Shown here: positions 21,672 to 30,954 of the stretch, piece by piece
Layout of the letters: each line of letters begins with the position of its first letter
Position numbering within the stretch: position 1 is the first letter of the stretch
NCBI GenBank assembly: GCA_949747515.1
Contig: CATKFO010000034.1
Span: 1-38,326, forward strand
DNA from: an uncultured Eubacteriales bacterium
GTDB lineage: Bacteria; Bacillota; Clostridia; Oscillospirales; CAG-272
Direction of reading: 5' to 3'
DNA: 38,326 nucleotides
Notes under the pieces: model-generated
Told to the model about the DNA's origin: nothing
Databases searched by the model: none
What the model saw: the letters and a program-made list of their open reading frames with translations, nothing else
Made by a program: the position numbers and the translations under genes

Positions 21672-22475
21672 ATGATAATAGATTTTCATACTCATGCTTT
21701 TCCAGATAAACTTGCTTCACGAGCTATGGCAAAACTTTCAATAGGATCTTATAAGCCTCATACTGACGGAACCGTCAAAGATTTATGTAGAAAGATGAAA
21801 GAATGCGGAGTGTCTCGTTCAGTAATATGCAATATTGCGACAAATTCCAAACAAATGAAAAACGTAAACGATTTCGCTATATCGTCCGGCATGGAAACTA
21901 CTGAAATAATTCCTCTCGGAAGCGCGCATCCATTATCCGAAAATATTGAAGACGAATTGAATCGTATAAAAAAGGCCGGCTTACCGGGTATAAAAGTACA
22001 TCCCGATTACATGGGTTACGACCTATCGGATTCTGTCTTCGATTCTATATTCGATATATGCTCTTCACTAGGATTATTTGTAATAACTCATGCTGGATTT
22101 GACATTTACTCTCCAAATCATGTACACGCTACGCCGGATATGATTCTCTCAGTTTTAAAAAGACATCCCAGCCTTATTCTTGTCGCCGCTCACTTCGGAG
22201 CTAACCGTATGTGGAACGAGGTTGAAGAAAAATTGTGCGGAAAAGAAAACCTATATATCGATACTTCCCTCGCCTCAGTTGAAAACATGGATCCATCACA
22301 GGCTTTACGGATAATAAATAAACATGGAAACGAACGAATTTTGTTTGCAAGCGATATGCCGTGGTGTTATGTAGGAGATAACGTCGACTTTATTAAATCG
22401 CTTGGACTGCCGTCGCAATCTCTTGACAGAATATTCAGCGGAAACGCCGCGCGTCTGCTAAATATAAAATTATAA
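21672..22475 (+). CDS. Amidohydrolase family protein
   Basis: The 267-residue TIM-barrel protein follows GGAGAG. Metal ligands are His6 and His8 (FHTHAF), His140 (ITHAG), His174 (AAHFG) and Asp228 (FASDMPW), the amidohydrolase_2 set. GIKVHPD near 106-112 resembles a lysine position. It could be a decarboxylase or hydrolase of small cyclic or acidic substrates; the substrate is not deducible. It is transcribed divergently from the decarboxylase operon. Confidence 0.85.
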   Translation: MIIDFHTHAFPDKLASRAMAKLSIGSYKPHTDGTVKDLCRKMKECGVSRSVICNIATNSKQMKNVNDFAISSGMETTEIIPLGSAHPLSENIEDELNRIKKAGLPGIKVHPDYMGYDLSDSVFDSIFDICSSLGLFVITHAGFDIYSPNHVHATPDMILSVLKRHPSLILVAAHFGANRMWNEVEEKLCGKENLYIDTSLASVENMDPSQALRIINKHGNERILFASDMPWCYVGDNVDFIKSLGLPSQSLDRIFSGNAARLLNIKL

Positions 22476-22540
22476 ATTTTAAGTAAAAGCTAATAACGCT
22501 ATTGATAATCTGATAATAAAAACAGAAGGTTAAATCAATC

Positions 22541-23095
22541 ATGACTCCAACGAAAAAATCACCGCTCTTTCTCGTTACCGGAGCTTCATGCGCCGGTAAA
22601 TCGACTGCGTGCGACGAACTATTTAAGTTAGAAAAGAACTATATTGTTTTAGAAAGCGATATTCTTTGGAACGACTTTTATAATACTCCTCGCGACGACT
22701 ATAAAAGATATCGTACGGTTTGGTTAAATCTATGCGCGAACATATCTCAGATAGGATTGCCTTGCGTCGTTTGCGGTTGCTGTACTCCAAAGCAATTTGA
22801 ATATCTGAACGAAAGGTCTCTATTTACCGAAATTCACTATTTGGCGGTTGTTTGCGACGACGATACTATGCTGAAAAGAATAACGGAAGGAAGAAAAATA
22901 TCCGACGATGAATATATAAAATCGTCTATGGATTTCAATAATTGGCTTAAAAAAAATTATTCAAAAACCTCTCCTGCTATTGAATTGCTCGACACGTCTA
23001 ATATTACTCCTAAAGAAGCTGCTGAAAGGATTGATACCTGGATCAATAAAAAATTATCTATCGTTGCCGCTATCGGAGCAACGGGCAAAGTATAA
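22541..23095 (+). CDS. P-loop kinase-like protein
   Basis: The 184-residue protein has a Walker A motif GASCAGKST (14-22), an early acidic ESDILWND that may be the Walker B or substrate Asp, and a lid-like RITEGRKI segment. It resembles small AAA_33/nucleoside- or shikimate-kinase-type phosphotransferases that are often annotated as nucleotide kinase. The substrate is unknown. It lies 65 bp after the amidohydrolase gene. Confidence 0.75.
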   Translation: MTPTKKSPLFLVTGASCAGKSTACDELFKLEKNYIVLESDILWNDFYNTPRDDYKRYRTVWLNLCANISQIGLPCVVCGCCTPKQFEYLNERSLFTEIHYLAVVCDDDTMLKRITEGRKISDDEYIKSSMDFNNWLKKNYSKTSPAIELLDTSNITPKEAAERIDTWINKKLSIVAAIGATGKV

Positions 23096-23153
23096 AAGTA
23101 AAAACTACGTTTTCGCCGACATATAAAATAAAAAATGAAAGGAATCATATCTT

Positions 23154-23867
23154 ATGAAAAAAGAAGAACTATTTGCCCAAATTAACGAAAAATATGATGA
23201 ATTACAGAAAGCTTTAAATGGAACAGATTTAGAAAAGATAAGAAAACTGACATTGGAAGTTCACGCTATGGTGCATCCTGCTGAAATATCAGGGAGAGCT
23301 GAAAAAACGATTGCAGACTATGTTCTGGATTATATGTTATTAGGAAATCAGAATGAAATAGTCCCGCGGGAAGACTATGATGTGGATTTGCATTATGCGG
23401 GAACAAGAAATGTTCCTATGTGTTGGCAATTTTGGCATACATATCGTATTGAAGATTTGGTAAGCAATATTTTAATGGTGAATCAGAACCAAATTTTCAA
23501 CGCAGAATGGCAAAAAAAAATCGGATCTTCCATTACAGACACTGGGAACGCACTGGAATTTGACGAAGCTGTATCGTTTGGAAAAGAGATAAACGTACTT
23601 GCGCTTCGTGATTATATGATTGCGGTAGGAAAGAATACGCGCTGCATATTAGAAAGTTTGACATTAGAGCAAATAAAATCCATGGCGCCTGAAGAATGGG
23701 TTATGAGAATATTGGAAGAAGGCGGCGTAACTACGGATTTTCGCTCCGTGTGGCTGCTGGTATTTTGGGGAAGATTGACGAGGAGAGGTATGATTTTAAT
23801 TCCTATGACGGATCATCATATGATGCATCTACCTCCCTGCCTAAATAACCTGCCGATTTTAGAATAA
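23154..23867 (+). CDS. DinB-superfamily protein
   Basis: The 237-residue protein follows GAAAGGA. The arrangement ALEVHAMVHPAEIS, TIADYVLDYML, CWQFWHTYRIEDLV, VGKNTRCILESL and TDHHMMHLPPC is like DinB-superfamily four-helix proteins, whose metal-binding histidines are here probably His110 (WHTYRIED) and the C-terminal HHMMH group. The family includes putative thiol S-transferases, but this member has no defined activity. Confidence 0.65.
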   Translation: MKKEELFAQINEKYDELQKALNGTDLEKIRKLTLEVHAMVHPAEISGRAEKTIADYVLDYMLLGNQNEIVPREDYDVDLHYAGTRNVPMCWQFWHTYRIEDLVSNILMVNQNQIFNAEWQKKIGSSITDTGNALEFDEAVSFGKEINVLALRDYMIAVGKNTRCILESLTLEQIKSMAPEEWVMRILEEGGVTTDFRSVWLLVFWGRLTRRGMILIPMTDHHMMHLPPCLNNLPILE

Positions 23868-24092
23868 TGATATTCATCGAATAATAAAAGCGAATAATAA
23901 TGAGCTGACATAACTTTTTCTTTGTAAAGTAAAACCATATCATATTATATTTTAATAGCAGGGGCAATCACTCGATGGCGCGCCGCTCTATTGCGGCAAC
24001 GCTTAAAATACGCATATGTCATTTCCCAAAAGCTCGAATATGGTCTGTTTGTGTTTGTAAGCGTATACGCGAAATTTAAAGGAAAGAAAAAG

Positions 24093-24644
24093 ATGAAAAC
24101 ATTGATTTTAAACGGCTCTCCCAGAATATCTGGAGATACGGCTCAAATAATAAAAAAATAACTGAAAAAATCTACGGCGAATATAAGATTGCGGACGCTT
24201 ATAGACTTAATATTTCTCCGTGCGTTGATTGCAGATATTGTTGGGAGAAACAAGGATGCGATATAAACGATGAAATGCAGGAATTATATGCATATATTAA
24301 AGACTGCGATAATGTTTTAATTGCTTCGCCTATATATTTCTCAGAATTGACTGGAAAACTATTAGATTTAGGAAGCAGACTTCAAACCTATTTTTGCGCC
24401 AAATACTTTAGGAAAGAAGAACCAATTATAAAATCTAAAAAGGGAGCGGTTATTTTAGTTGGCGGAGGAGACGGCAACATAAATAACCCTTACGATACAG
24501 CGCGTATTCTGTTACGTCATATGAACTGTCATAATATACATGAAGCGGTATTTAGTCATAATACAAACATAAGTCCTGCCATTTAAAGATGAAAAAATTA
24601 TTATAGGGATAAATAGCATACTGAAATTTTTTAATAATCAGTAG
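24093..24644 (+). pseudogene. Frameshifted flavodoxin-type NAD(P)H oxidoreductase
   Basis: ATG24093 after AAAGGAAAG starts MKTLILNGSPRISGDT, the FMN-binding GSPR motif of flavodoxin-type reductases. The frame stops at 24159, beyond a run of seven A (24152-24158). The next frame continues the protein (IYGEYKIADAYRLNISPCVDCRYCWEKQGC ... VLIASPIYFSELTG ... VGGGDG) to TAA24586. A third frame (KDEKIIIGINSILKFFNN) completes it to TAG24644. Two single-base indels have therefore broken an otherwise intact gene of about 180 residues. Sequencing errors in homopolymers are an alternative. Confidence 0.8.
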
Positions 24645-24780
24645 TAGGCAACGATAGTTTCGTCATAATTTAAGACTAAATCAACTTTATACAACTCAAC
24701 GTTATCATAATCTCTTGACGCCTTAAAGCATGGAAGTTTAATGAAAAACAAAAATCAAACGAAACCTCATTTCATATCTC

Positions 24781-24809
24781 TTGACTATTTTTTTATGTCG
24801 ATGTATAAT
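24781..24809 (+). promoter_or_regulatory. Promoter of the hlyIII-tsaE-tsaB-rpiB operon
   Basis: TTGACT (24781-24786), a 17-bp spacer and TATAAT (24804-24809) lie 54 bp before the first start codon. The 218 bp between the pseudogene and this operon hold nothing else recognised. Confidence 0.7.
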
Positions 24810-24862
24810 ATAATTTAATAGTAAAATATATACGAGAATTAGGATGAATACGGTATCAACAT

Positions 24863-25534
24863 ATGAAAAGAACCAAGCTTAAGGACAGGGTTTTACCGGA
24901 CTATACCCATGGCGAAGAAGTGTTTAATATGGTTACTCACATAGTAGGCGGGGCTTTGGGAATAGCATATTTAACTTTGTGCGTAATTTTTTCCGCGGTT
25001 CACAGAAACGTTTGGGGCGTCGTATCTTCCGCAATATATGGCGCGTCGGTAATTTGTCTGTTTACAATGTCAAGCGTTTATCATGGAGTTCGCCCGGAAG
25101 GACCCAAAAAAGTACTGCAAGTCATCGACCATTGCACCATTTATTTCATGATAGCCGGAACATACACTCCAATGACGTTATGTACTCTTAGAGAATACAA
25201 CGCGGCTCTTGGCTGGTCTATTTTCGGCGTAATTTGGGGAATCGCCGCTATTGCCGTCACACTAACCGCTATTGACCTAAAAAAATACTCGGTGTTTTCA
25301 ATGATCTGCTACATCGGTATGGGATGGTGCATAGTATTTACTGCGAAGCCTGTTTTTTTATCTCTCGGGGTCGCGGGGAGCATATTTCTTGTCGGCGGCG
25401 GCGTCCTGTATACACTCGGAGCCGTACTGTATAACTTGGGTAAAAAGAAAAGGTATATGCATTCCGTATTTCATATACTAGTCGATCTCGCAAGCATAAT
25501 GCATTTTTTCTGTATCCTTTTTTATGTTATATGA
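24863..25534 (+). CDS. Hemolysin III (PAQR) family membrane protein
   Basis: The 223-residue protein has seven predicted helices and family motifs: PDYTHGEEVFNMVTHIVGG, SSVYHG, DHCTIYFMIAGTYTPM and HSVFHILVDLASIMHF. The His/Asp/Ser set fits the PAQR metal centre. Function is uncertain; Bacillus YqfA-like proteins affect membrane lipids. There is no strong ribosome binding site. Its last 4 bp overlap the next gene (ATGA), so they are translationally coupled. Confidence 0.9.
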   Translation: MKRTKLKDRVLPDYTHGEEVFNMVTHIVGGALGIAYLTLCVIFSAVHRNVWGVVSSAIYGASVICLFTMSSVYHGVRPEGPKKVLQVIDHCTIYFMIAGTYTPMTLCTLREYNAALGWSIFGVIWGIAAIAVTLTAIDLKKYSVFSMICYIGMGWCIVFTAKPVFLSLGVAGSIFLVGGGVLYTLGAVLYNLGKKKRYMHSVFHILVDLASIMHFFCILFYVI

Positions 25535-25971
25535 ATAAATCTTCGATCGTCGACAAACAGAGCGATAATATTAACAGATATCTGACCGTTCGTTCTTTTG
25601 TTGGAAAAACCGTTAGCTATTCTCTTTTGGGTTATGCGTTTTGTTATTTTCTTAGCGATAAAGAAGAAGACGCGTCCTGTATAGCCTTGATAGACGGTAG
25701 AAACAGACTAACCGGAATAGCGATGCTTGACACGTCGTATTCGCACCTGTTCGACGCGATAAACCATAAAATTTCTGTTTATAAAGCAAAATATTTTGCA
25801 GTAGCGCATACGCACGCAGGAAAGTCAATTGCGCCTTCTAATGAAGATCTTATAGCGACGGAATTATTACAAGATAGTTATAGTTCAACCGTACCTTATT
25901 TTTACGGACACTACATCGTTTCAGAATTTGACTATCAGCTTATTGGACGTACTAAAAAGAATTATATTTAA
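25531..25971 (+). CDS. RadC-like JAMM-domain protein
   Basis: The 146-residue protein carries a complete JAMM motif: His93, His95, Ser103 and Asp106 in VAHTHAGKSIAPSNED, with the HxH-x7-S-xx-D spacing. The surroundings (CIALIDGRNRLTGIAMLDT before it, TELLQ after it, and YFYGHYIVSE) match the RadC/MPN(+) core. The N-terminal helix-hairpin-helix part of full RadC is missing. A metal-dependent protease or isopeptidase activity is plausible, but bacterial RadC function is unsettled. It sits between hlyIII and tsaE in one operon. Confidence 0.75.
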   Translation: MNKSSIVDKQSDNINRYLTVRSFVGKTVSYSLLGYAFCYFLSDKEEDASCIALIDGRNRLTGIAMLDTSYSHLFDAINHKISVYKAKYFAVAHTHAGKSIAPSNEDLIATELLQDSYSSTVPYFYGHYIVSEFDYQLIGRTKKNYI

Positions 25972-25987
25972 CCTGAAAGGATATAAA

Positions 25988-26446
25988 ATGCTCGCTTACA
26001 CAGTCAAATCGGCTGAAGAGACGGAAAGTCTTGGCGCTCAGGCAGCCCGTATGATTATTGAATCTGGAATATTTCCGTCGTTCGTAGCTTTATACGGCGA
26101 TCTCGGAGCTGGAAAAACCGCGTTTGCGCGCGGCTATGCGTCGATTATTTCTCCCGGAAGCCGAGTTAAAAGTCCTACGTATACTATTGTAAACGAATAC
26201 CGACGCGGAACTGTTCCAATGTTTCACTTTGATTTTTATAGAATAAATTCATTAGAAGAGCTTGACGGTATAGGGTTTGAAGAGTATCTTGCGGAAGGAC
26301 ACTGTATAGCCGAATGGTGCGAAAAACTTGGGGAGAATCTGCCCGATTGCGCTATGACTGTAAAAATTGACAAGAAGAATGAAAATGAGAGAATAATAAC
26401 GATTATCGATCGTCAAGATATGATAAACAGCGCGGAGGCCGAATAA
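25988..26446 (+). CDS. tsaE: tRNA t6A synthesis ATPase TsaE
   Basis: The start ATG25988 follows GAAAGGA; the product has 152 residues. The P-loop GDLGAGKT spans 37-44, followed by SPTYTIVNEYR and HFDFYRI, which are diagnostic of TsaE. It is the ATPase that resets TsaBD during threonylcarbamoyl-adenosine formation at position 37 of ANN-decoding tRNAs. Its stop overlaps the tsaB start by one base. Confidence 0.96.
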   Translation: MLAYTVKSAEETESLGAQAARMIIESGIFPSFVALYGDLGAGKTAFARGYASIISPGSRVKSPTYTIVNEYRRGTVPMFHFDFYRINSLEELDGIGFEEYLAEGHCIAEWCEKLGENLPDCAMTVKIDKKNENERIITIIDRQDMINSAEAE

Positions 26447-27174
26447 TGTGGACGTTAGGATTTGATTGCGCAGTGTCGACAGTAAGCGTCGCTATATTAA
26501 AAGACCATGAACTTGCCGCGCATTACGATGAAGAGCTTCCAAGCTCTCACAGCGTTTCCCTGCTGCCGACTATCGCGTCGTTGCTCAAACAACTCAATAT
26601 TACAATTAACGACGTCAATCTTATTTCGTGCTCCGCGGGTCCAGGATCTTTTACAGGAGTAAGAATAGGCGTTGCGACTGCAAAGGGACTGGGAACGCCT
26701 GCGAGTATCCCATGTATCGGCGTATCCTCTCTCGAGGCTCTCGCTTCTTCTTTAGACTCTTCAAAAAATGTTATTTGTCCTGTAATCGGAGCAAGAAGAG
26801 GCAATGTATATTCCGCCTTGTTTAATTGCGGATCTATAGACTGCGTTTCACGTATAACAAACGACGATTTAATTCCCATATCCGAACTACCGTCTCTTTG
26901 CTATCAAAGCGGAATCGATTCGATCACAGTAATCGGCGACGCCGCGAAAGACGTCCGATCCTTGTTAAAAGATCGAGGCTTAAATATAGAGCTTTCGTCT
27001 AACGATGTTATTCTTGGAGGCGGATATGGAGCAGCGCTTTCAGGTTATAGAACTTTTATTTCCAGCAAAGGAAGACTTTCAGAATGGTCTCCGTCGCTGT
27101 TAAAGCCTGTATATTTAAGAAAATCACAAGCAGAGCAAGAAAGAGATCGAAGAATATTGCAAAAAAACAACTAA
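26446..27174 (+). CDS. tsaB: tRNA t6A synthesis protein TsaB
   Basis: The 242-residue protein has the ASKHA-fold start (LGFDCAVSTVSVAIL) and the TsaB signature GPGSFTGVRIG (65-75), followed by GTPASIPCIGVSSLEALA. It is the inactive paralogue partner of TsaD in the t6A complex. The usual neighbour rimI does not follow; rpiB does. Confidence 0.95.
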   Translation: MWTLGFDCAVSTVSVAILKDHELAAHYDEELPSSHSVSLLPTIASLLKQLNITINDVNLISCSAGPGSFTGVRIGVATAKGLGTPASIPCIGVSSLEALASSLDSSKNVICPVIGARRGNVYSALFNCGSIDCVSRITNDDLIPISELPSLCYQSGIDSITVIGDAAKDVRSLLKDRGLNIELSSNDVILGGGYGAALSGYRTFISSKGRLSEWSPSLLKPVYLRKSQAEQERDRRILQKNN

Positions 27175-27217
27175 TTTTTTGCATCCGTATTTAAACGGTG
27201 AAAGGAATAATTTTATT

Positions 27218-27670
27218 ATGGAAACAAAAAAATTAACCATAGCGCTCGCGTCAGATCACGCAGGATATCTTCTTAAAGACGCCCTTATAAAGCATTTCAG
27301 CCAAAATAACGTATCGATTATCGACTGCGGTACAAATAGCGCGGATAGCTGCGATTATCCTCAGTTTGCGGAGTTAGGCTGTAAAAAGGTTTTAAGCGGC
27401 GAGGCTGATCTCACCATATTATGCTGCGGCACCGGAATTGGAATGAGCATAGCCGCCAATAAATTACGAGGGATACGAGCCGCTTGCTGCTCGGACGTTT
27501 TTAGCGCGAAATACACAAGGCTGCACAATAATGCGAACGTGTTGTGTCTCGGCGCTCGCGTTGTCGGAGAAGGACTTGCGTGCGAACTTGCCGATATTTT
27601 CGTAAACACAGGATTTGAGGGAGGAAAGCATAAAAGAAGAATAGATATGATTTCAGATCTTGAAAAATAA
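27218..27670 (+). CDS. rpiB: Ribose-5-phosphate isomerase B
   Basis: The start ATG27218 lies after GAAAGGA, and the product has 150 residues. SDHAG (12-16), DCGTN, DYP and the CGTGIGMSIAANK loop (70-82) with the catalytic Cys are all present. It interconverts ribose 5-phosphate and ribulose 5-phosphate; the LacAB subfamily has closely related loops, but the length and neighbours favour RpiB. It is the last gene of the operon, followed by a GC-rich hairpin. Confidence 0.92.
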   Translation: METKKLTIALASDHAGYLLKDALIKHFSQNNVSIIDCGTNSADSCDYPQFAELGCKKVLSGEADLTILCCGTGIGMSIAANKLRGIRAACCSDVFSAKYTRLHNNANVLCLGARVVGEGLACELADIFVNTGFEGGKHKRRIDMISDLEK

Positions 27671-27717
27671 ATATTCATGGCGAGTTGTTTTATAGCATAA
27701 AATTCCATAGATAAATA

Positions 27718-27757
27718 GCGGCGGACATGTTTTATAACGTTCGACCGCCGCTTTACT
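27718..27757 (+). terminator. Terminator after rpiB
   Basis: GCGGCGG (27718-27724) and CCGCCGC (27745-27751) form a 7-bp GC stem followed by a short T-rich TTTACTT tail. It is weak as a terminator but well placed. Confidence 0.6.
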
Positions 27758-27778
27758 TATATCAGAACGGAGAATTTT

Positions 27779-29095
27779 ATGCTAGAGAGTTTTTCTTCAG
27801 TTTTAGGCGGGATAGTAATGCCCGCGCTGTTAATCCTGTGCGGTATAGTATTGGCCATCCGCATAAACCTTCTGAAAATACTTTCACCGTTAAGATTTAT
27901 AAGAACTCTGAAGGAAGCCTCGTCCAATGAGGGAACGTCTCCATTGAAAGCGATGTGCACCGCTCTCGCCGGAACGCTCGGCGTAGGCAATATAGCCGGC
28001 GTTGCGACCGCCATAACCGCAGGCGGATCCGGAGCGGTAATGTGGATGTGGATCGGCGCTATTTTTTCAATGAGCGTCAAATATGGAGAAGTCGCTCTGG
28101 CTGTAAAATATAGAAGATCTTCTAACGGGTCGTTTTACGGCGGAGCAATGTATACTATAAGAGACGGTCTTCACGCAAAAATAGGTTCTCGAGCTTCATG
28201 CTTTTTAGGGGGCCTTTTCGCCTTAATGTGTCTAATAAACTCCCTTGTTACGGGAAATATCGTGCAAAGCAATTCCGCGGCTTCCGTATTCAGAAATGTA
28301 AATCCTATGTTAGTGGGAATTGTACTGGCCGCCGGAATAATATTAGCGTCTACCTTTGGAAAATCCAGTATAACTTCAATAACATACGCTTTAATTCCGC
28401 CGTTATCAGGAGTGTATATTTCCCTTTCTCTAATCGTTATAGCATCCAATCTGTCCCTTATTCCAGACATAATGAGGGATATTTTTATCGGCGCTTTTTC
28501 ATTTAAAGCAGTGTCTGGCGCGGCTATGGGAATCGGTATGCAAAAAGCGATACGCTTTGGAATTACGCGAGGCATTTTTTCAAACGAGGCCGGCTGTGGA
28601 ACGGCTCCGTCAGCTCATGCCTCGGCCAACGTAAAGACTCCTCACCATCAAGGATGCTTCGGAATATTTGAGGTTATCGCCGATACGCTTGTGTTGTGCA
28701 GTATGACGGCTTTTGTTATACTTATCGCTCAAAAACGCGGTATAATATCGCCTAGCGCAGACGGAGTTCCTCTTACCCTTGAAGCTTTTAACGGAACGAT
28801 TGGAAAATTATCGGGATACATAATCGGAATATCAGTCGTACTTTTCGCATACGCTACGCTTTTAGCGCAGCAGTATTACGGGCAAGTTGCAATAGGATAT
28901 TTCACACGTTCGTCCTTAATCCGCCGTTCTTATACCATATTATCCTCCGCCGCGGCTTTTTGGGGAACAATAATGAATGTAAAAACAATGTGGACCGCCG
29001 CAGATATAGTAGTGGGAATAATGACTACTATAAACGTACTCATTCTTCTATTCCTTTCCCGGGAAATAAGCGAAATATCCCAAAGTAAGCTTTAG
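27779..29095 (+). CDS. Alanine/glycine:cation symporter (AGCS)
   Basis: The 438-residue membrane protein follows GGAG. The AGCS signature LAGTLGVGNIAGVATAITAGGSGAVMWMW (about 61-90), FYGGAMYTIRDGL and NEAGCGTAPSAHASANVKTP identify it. It couples sodium or proton entry to uptake of alanine or glycine. Length is typical. The Na+ gradient built by the decarboxylase complex at 16.5-21.4 kb could drive it. Confidence 0.92.
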   Translation: MLESFSSVLGGIVMPALLILCGIVLAIRINLLKILSPLRFIRTLKEASSNEGTSPLKAMCTALAGTLGVGNIAGVATAITAGGSGAVMWMWIGAIFSMSVKYGEVALAVKYRRSSNGSFYGGAMYTIRDGLHAKIGSRASCFLGGLFALMCLINSLVTGNIVQSNSAASVFRNVNPMLVGIVLAAGIILASTFGKSSITSITYALIPPLSGVYISLSLIVIASNLSLIPDIMRDIFIGAFSFKAVSGAAMGIGMQKAIRFGITRGIFSNEAGCGTAPSAHASANVKTPHHQGCFGIFEVIADTLVLCSMTAFVILIAQKRGIISPSADGVPLTLEAFNGTIGKLSGYIIGISVVLFAYATLLAQQYYGQVAIGYFTRSSLIRRSYTILSSAAAFWGTIMNVKTMWTAADIVVGIMTTINVLILLFLSREISEISQSKL

Positions 29096-29212
29096 GACTG
29101 ATATAGTCTGATAACATAAAAATTTATCTGAATATTATGTGAAATACTACTCAAAATAAAAAATATATGGTATTATATAGATATGCAAATTATAATTACG
29201 AAAGGGAAAAAT

Positions 29213-29785
29213 ATGGCGAAAAAAATATTATATTTTATAATCGCGTCAATTTGTATCTTTGCTCTATCGTCGTGCGGAGATAAAAATACTGAATCAAGCC
29301 ATGAAACGGATTCTGGCGCGGTAACCTCTTCAAATGCAAGCGCTAATGATATTTCATCGAAAAACACTGCAAATTCGTCGGATTTGGATACTGAAAACAT
29401 TAACTCGGAGAATAGCGAAAAGGATAATTCCAGCGGCGAAAATTCAGAAGATCCTTCAAAAGAGCCGTATGAATCGGAAACATACATTGCAAAAACAGGT
29501 TCCATATACGAGATAGAATATTATCCAATTACTCTATACGTTGATGAAAATGGAAACGACAATGTAAAAGTCGATAATTTCGCCGAAATAGATTTTTCAA
29601 GATTTACCGCATCGGATATGAACGGAATTATCACCGTAATGCCTGATACAAAAATATATACGGTTTCCGACGGGATAATTTCAGACGGCGACTCGGACGA
29701 CATAATAAGCGATACTATGATAGCTATATACTCGTATCAAAACGACGATGGAAATATCGTCACCAATATTTATGTATATCAATAA
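29213..29785 (+). CDS. Lipoprotein with Ser/Asn-rich linker
   Basis: The start is ATG29213 after AAAGGG, 190 residues. A signal peptide ends at lipobox ALSSC with Cys21. A disordered Ser/Asn/Glu-rich stretch spans about 25-95. The C-terminal 95 residues form strands (IYEIEYYPITLYVDENGND, ASDMNGIITVMPDT) of unknown family. It is probably a surface-anchored protein, upstream of a cyclophilin gene by 27 bp. Confidence 0.75.
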   Translation: MAKKILYFIIASICIFALSSCGDKNTESSHETDSGAVTSSNASANDISSKNTANSSDLDTENINSENSEKDNSSGENSEDPSKEPYESETYIAKTGSIYEIEYYPITLYVDENGNDNVKVDNFAEIDFSRFTASDMNGIITVMPDTKIYTVSDGIISDGDSDDIISDTMIAIYSYQNDDGNIVTNIYVYQ

Positions 29786-29811
29786 TACTCTTTAAAAGGA
29801 AAAACTATATT

Positions 29812-30333
29812 ATGAAAAATTTAAATTCCGAAACGGAAAAAAAGCGTCGCATAGAGATTTCAATTTGCAATTATGGAATAATTTCCGTCGAACTTTATGA
29901 AAGCGCCGCGCCCGAAACAGTCGAAAATTTTATTTCTCTCGCTAAATCCGGATTTTACGACGGCCTCACATTCCACAGGATAATGGAGGGATTTATGATG
30001 CAGGGCGGGGATCCGCGCGGAAACGGTACCGGAGGCTCAGACAAAAAGATTAAGGGCGAATTTGCAATTAACGGCGTTGACAATCCGCTCTCGCATACTC
30101 GAGGCGCGATTTCTATGGCGAGAAGTCAAAGCTATAACAGCGCTTCGTCGCAATTCTTCATTTGCCATGAAGACAGCGTCTTTCTCGATCGTCAATACGC
30201 GTGCTTTGGCTATGTTACCAAGGGAATTGAAGTTGTAGACGCAATATGCGAAAGCGCTAAACCTATCGACGGCAACGGTACGATCCCTTCGTCCGAGCAG
30301 CCTGTAATAGAAAAAATAACCGTAATTGATTGA
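29812..30333 (+). CDS. Cyclophilin-type peptidyl-prolyl isomerase
   Basis: The 173-residue protein has the cyclophilin core: TVENFISLAKSGFYDGLTFHRIMEGFMMQGGDPRGNGTGG with catalytic Arg in FHRI, then GAISMARSQSYNSASSQFFICHED and the C-terminal FGYVTKGIEVVDAI. It has no signal peptide and so acts in the cytoplasm on Xaa-Pro bonds. Confidence 0.95.
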   Translation: MKNLNSETEKKRRIEISICNYGIISVELYESAAPETVENFISLAKSGFYDGLTFHRIMEGFMMQGGDPRGNGTGGSDKKIKGEFAINGVDNPLSHTRGAISMARSQSYNSASSQFFICHEDSVFLDRQYACFGYVTKGIEVVDAICESAKPIDGNGTIPSSEQPVIEKITVID

Positions 30334-30437
30334 TAAATTCGGAAAACGTAAAAAAACACTTTGAATTTTAACCAGTTTCGTTTTTGCAACACCACTTTTT
30401 CTTATCCGCTTGATAGGGAAAAACATTGAAATATTTA

Positions 30438-30478
30438 ACCTCCTATGTACGCCAAGGCCGACATAGGAGGTCGTTTTT
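30438..30478 (+). terminator. Terminator after the cyclophilin gene
   Basis: ACCTCCTATGT (30438-30448) and ACATAGGAGGT (30461-30471) form an 11-bp stem followed by CGTTTTTGT. Confidence 0.85.
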
Positions 30479-30516
30479 GTAAGAAGAAAACCACCGGCTC
30501 GGTGCAATAGTAAAAT

Positions 30517-30558
30517 AAAGGTAGACACATAAAAAACCACCATGTATCTACCTTTTTG
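30517..30558 (+). terminator. Hairpin shielding the transposase
   Basis: AAAGGTAGACACAT (30517-30530) pairs with ATGTATCTACCTTT (30542-30555), with one mismatch, and a T run follows. It would limit read-through from outside into the transposase genes and overlaps the left terminal repeat. Confidence 0.65.
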
Positions 30559-30588
30559 TTATGATAAAATATATACGGAGGTATAAAG

Positions 30589-30954
30589 ATGAAAAAAGGA
30601 CATAAAAGACGAATATGGACGAAAGAACAAAAATTAGAAATCATAGGTAAGCACCTAAAAGAACATGTTTCTGTACGAACACTTGAAAAAGAATATAATG
30701 CTGACAGAAGTATGATATGTCATTGGATAAGAGATTACGGTAAATATGGGGAAGCGGCATTTAATCACAAAGGACATCCGGGAGATCCTTTTGCAGCATT
30801 ACATACAAGTAAAACTCTAACCGAAACAGAAAGATTAAGACTGCAATTAGCAAAGCTGGAGATAGAAAATGAACGGTTAAAAAAAGGATACCAAGTGAAA
30901 GGAGCTGGTGCAAGCAAGGAATTCGTTACTTTAAAAGATGTGAATACGAAATAA
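30589..30954 (+). CDS. IS3 OrfA (helix-turn-helix)
   Basis: The 121-residue protein starts at ATG30589 after GGAGG. It has an N-terminal HTH (WTKEQKLEIIGKHLKEHVSVRTLEKEYNADRSMICHWIRDYGKYG) and a leucine-zipper-like region (ERLRLQLAKLEIENERLKKGY). A slippery TTTAAAA at 30930-30936 in the zero frame would give an OrfAB fusion by -1 frameshifting, and the OrfB frame is open from there. Confidence 0.92.
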   Translation: MKKGHKRRIWTKEQKLEIIGKHLKEHVSVRTLEKEYNADRSMICHWIRDYGKYGEAAFNHKGHPGDPFAALHTSKTLTETERLRLQLAKLEIENERLKKGYQVKGAGASKEFVTLKDVNTK

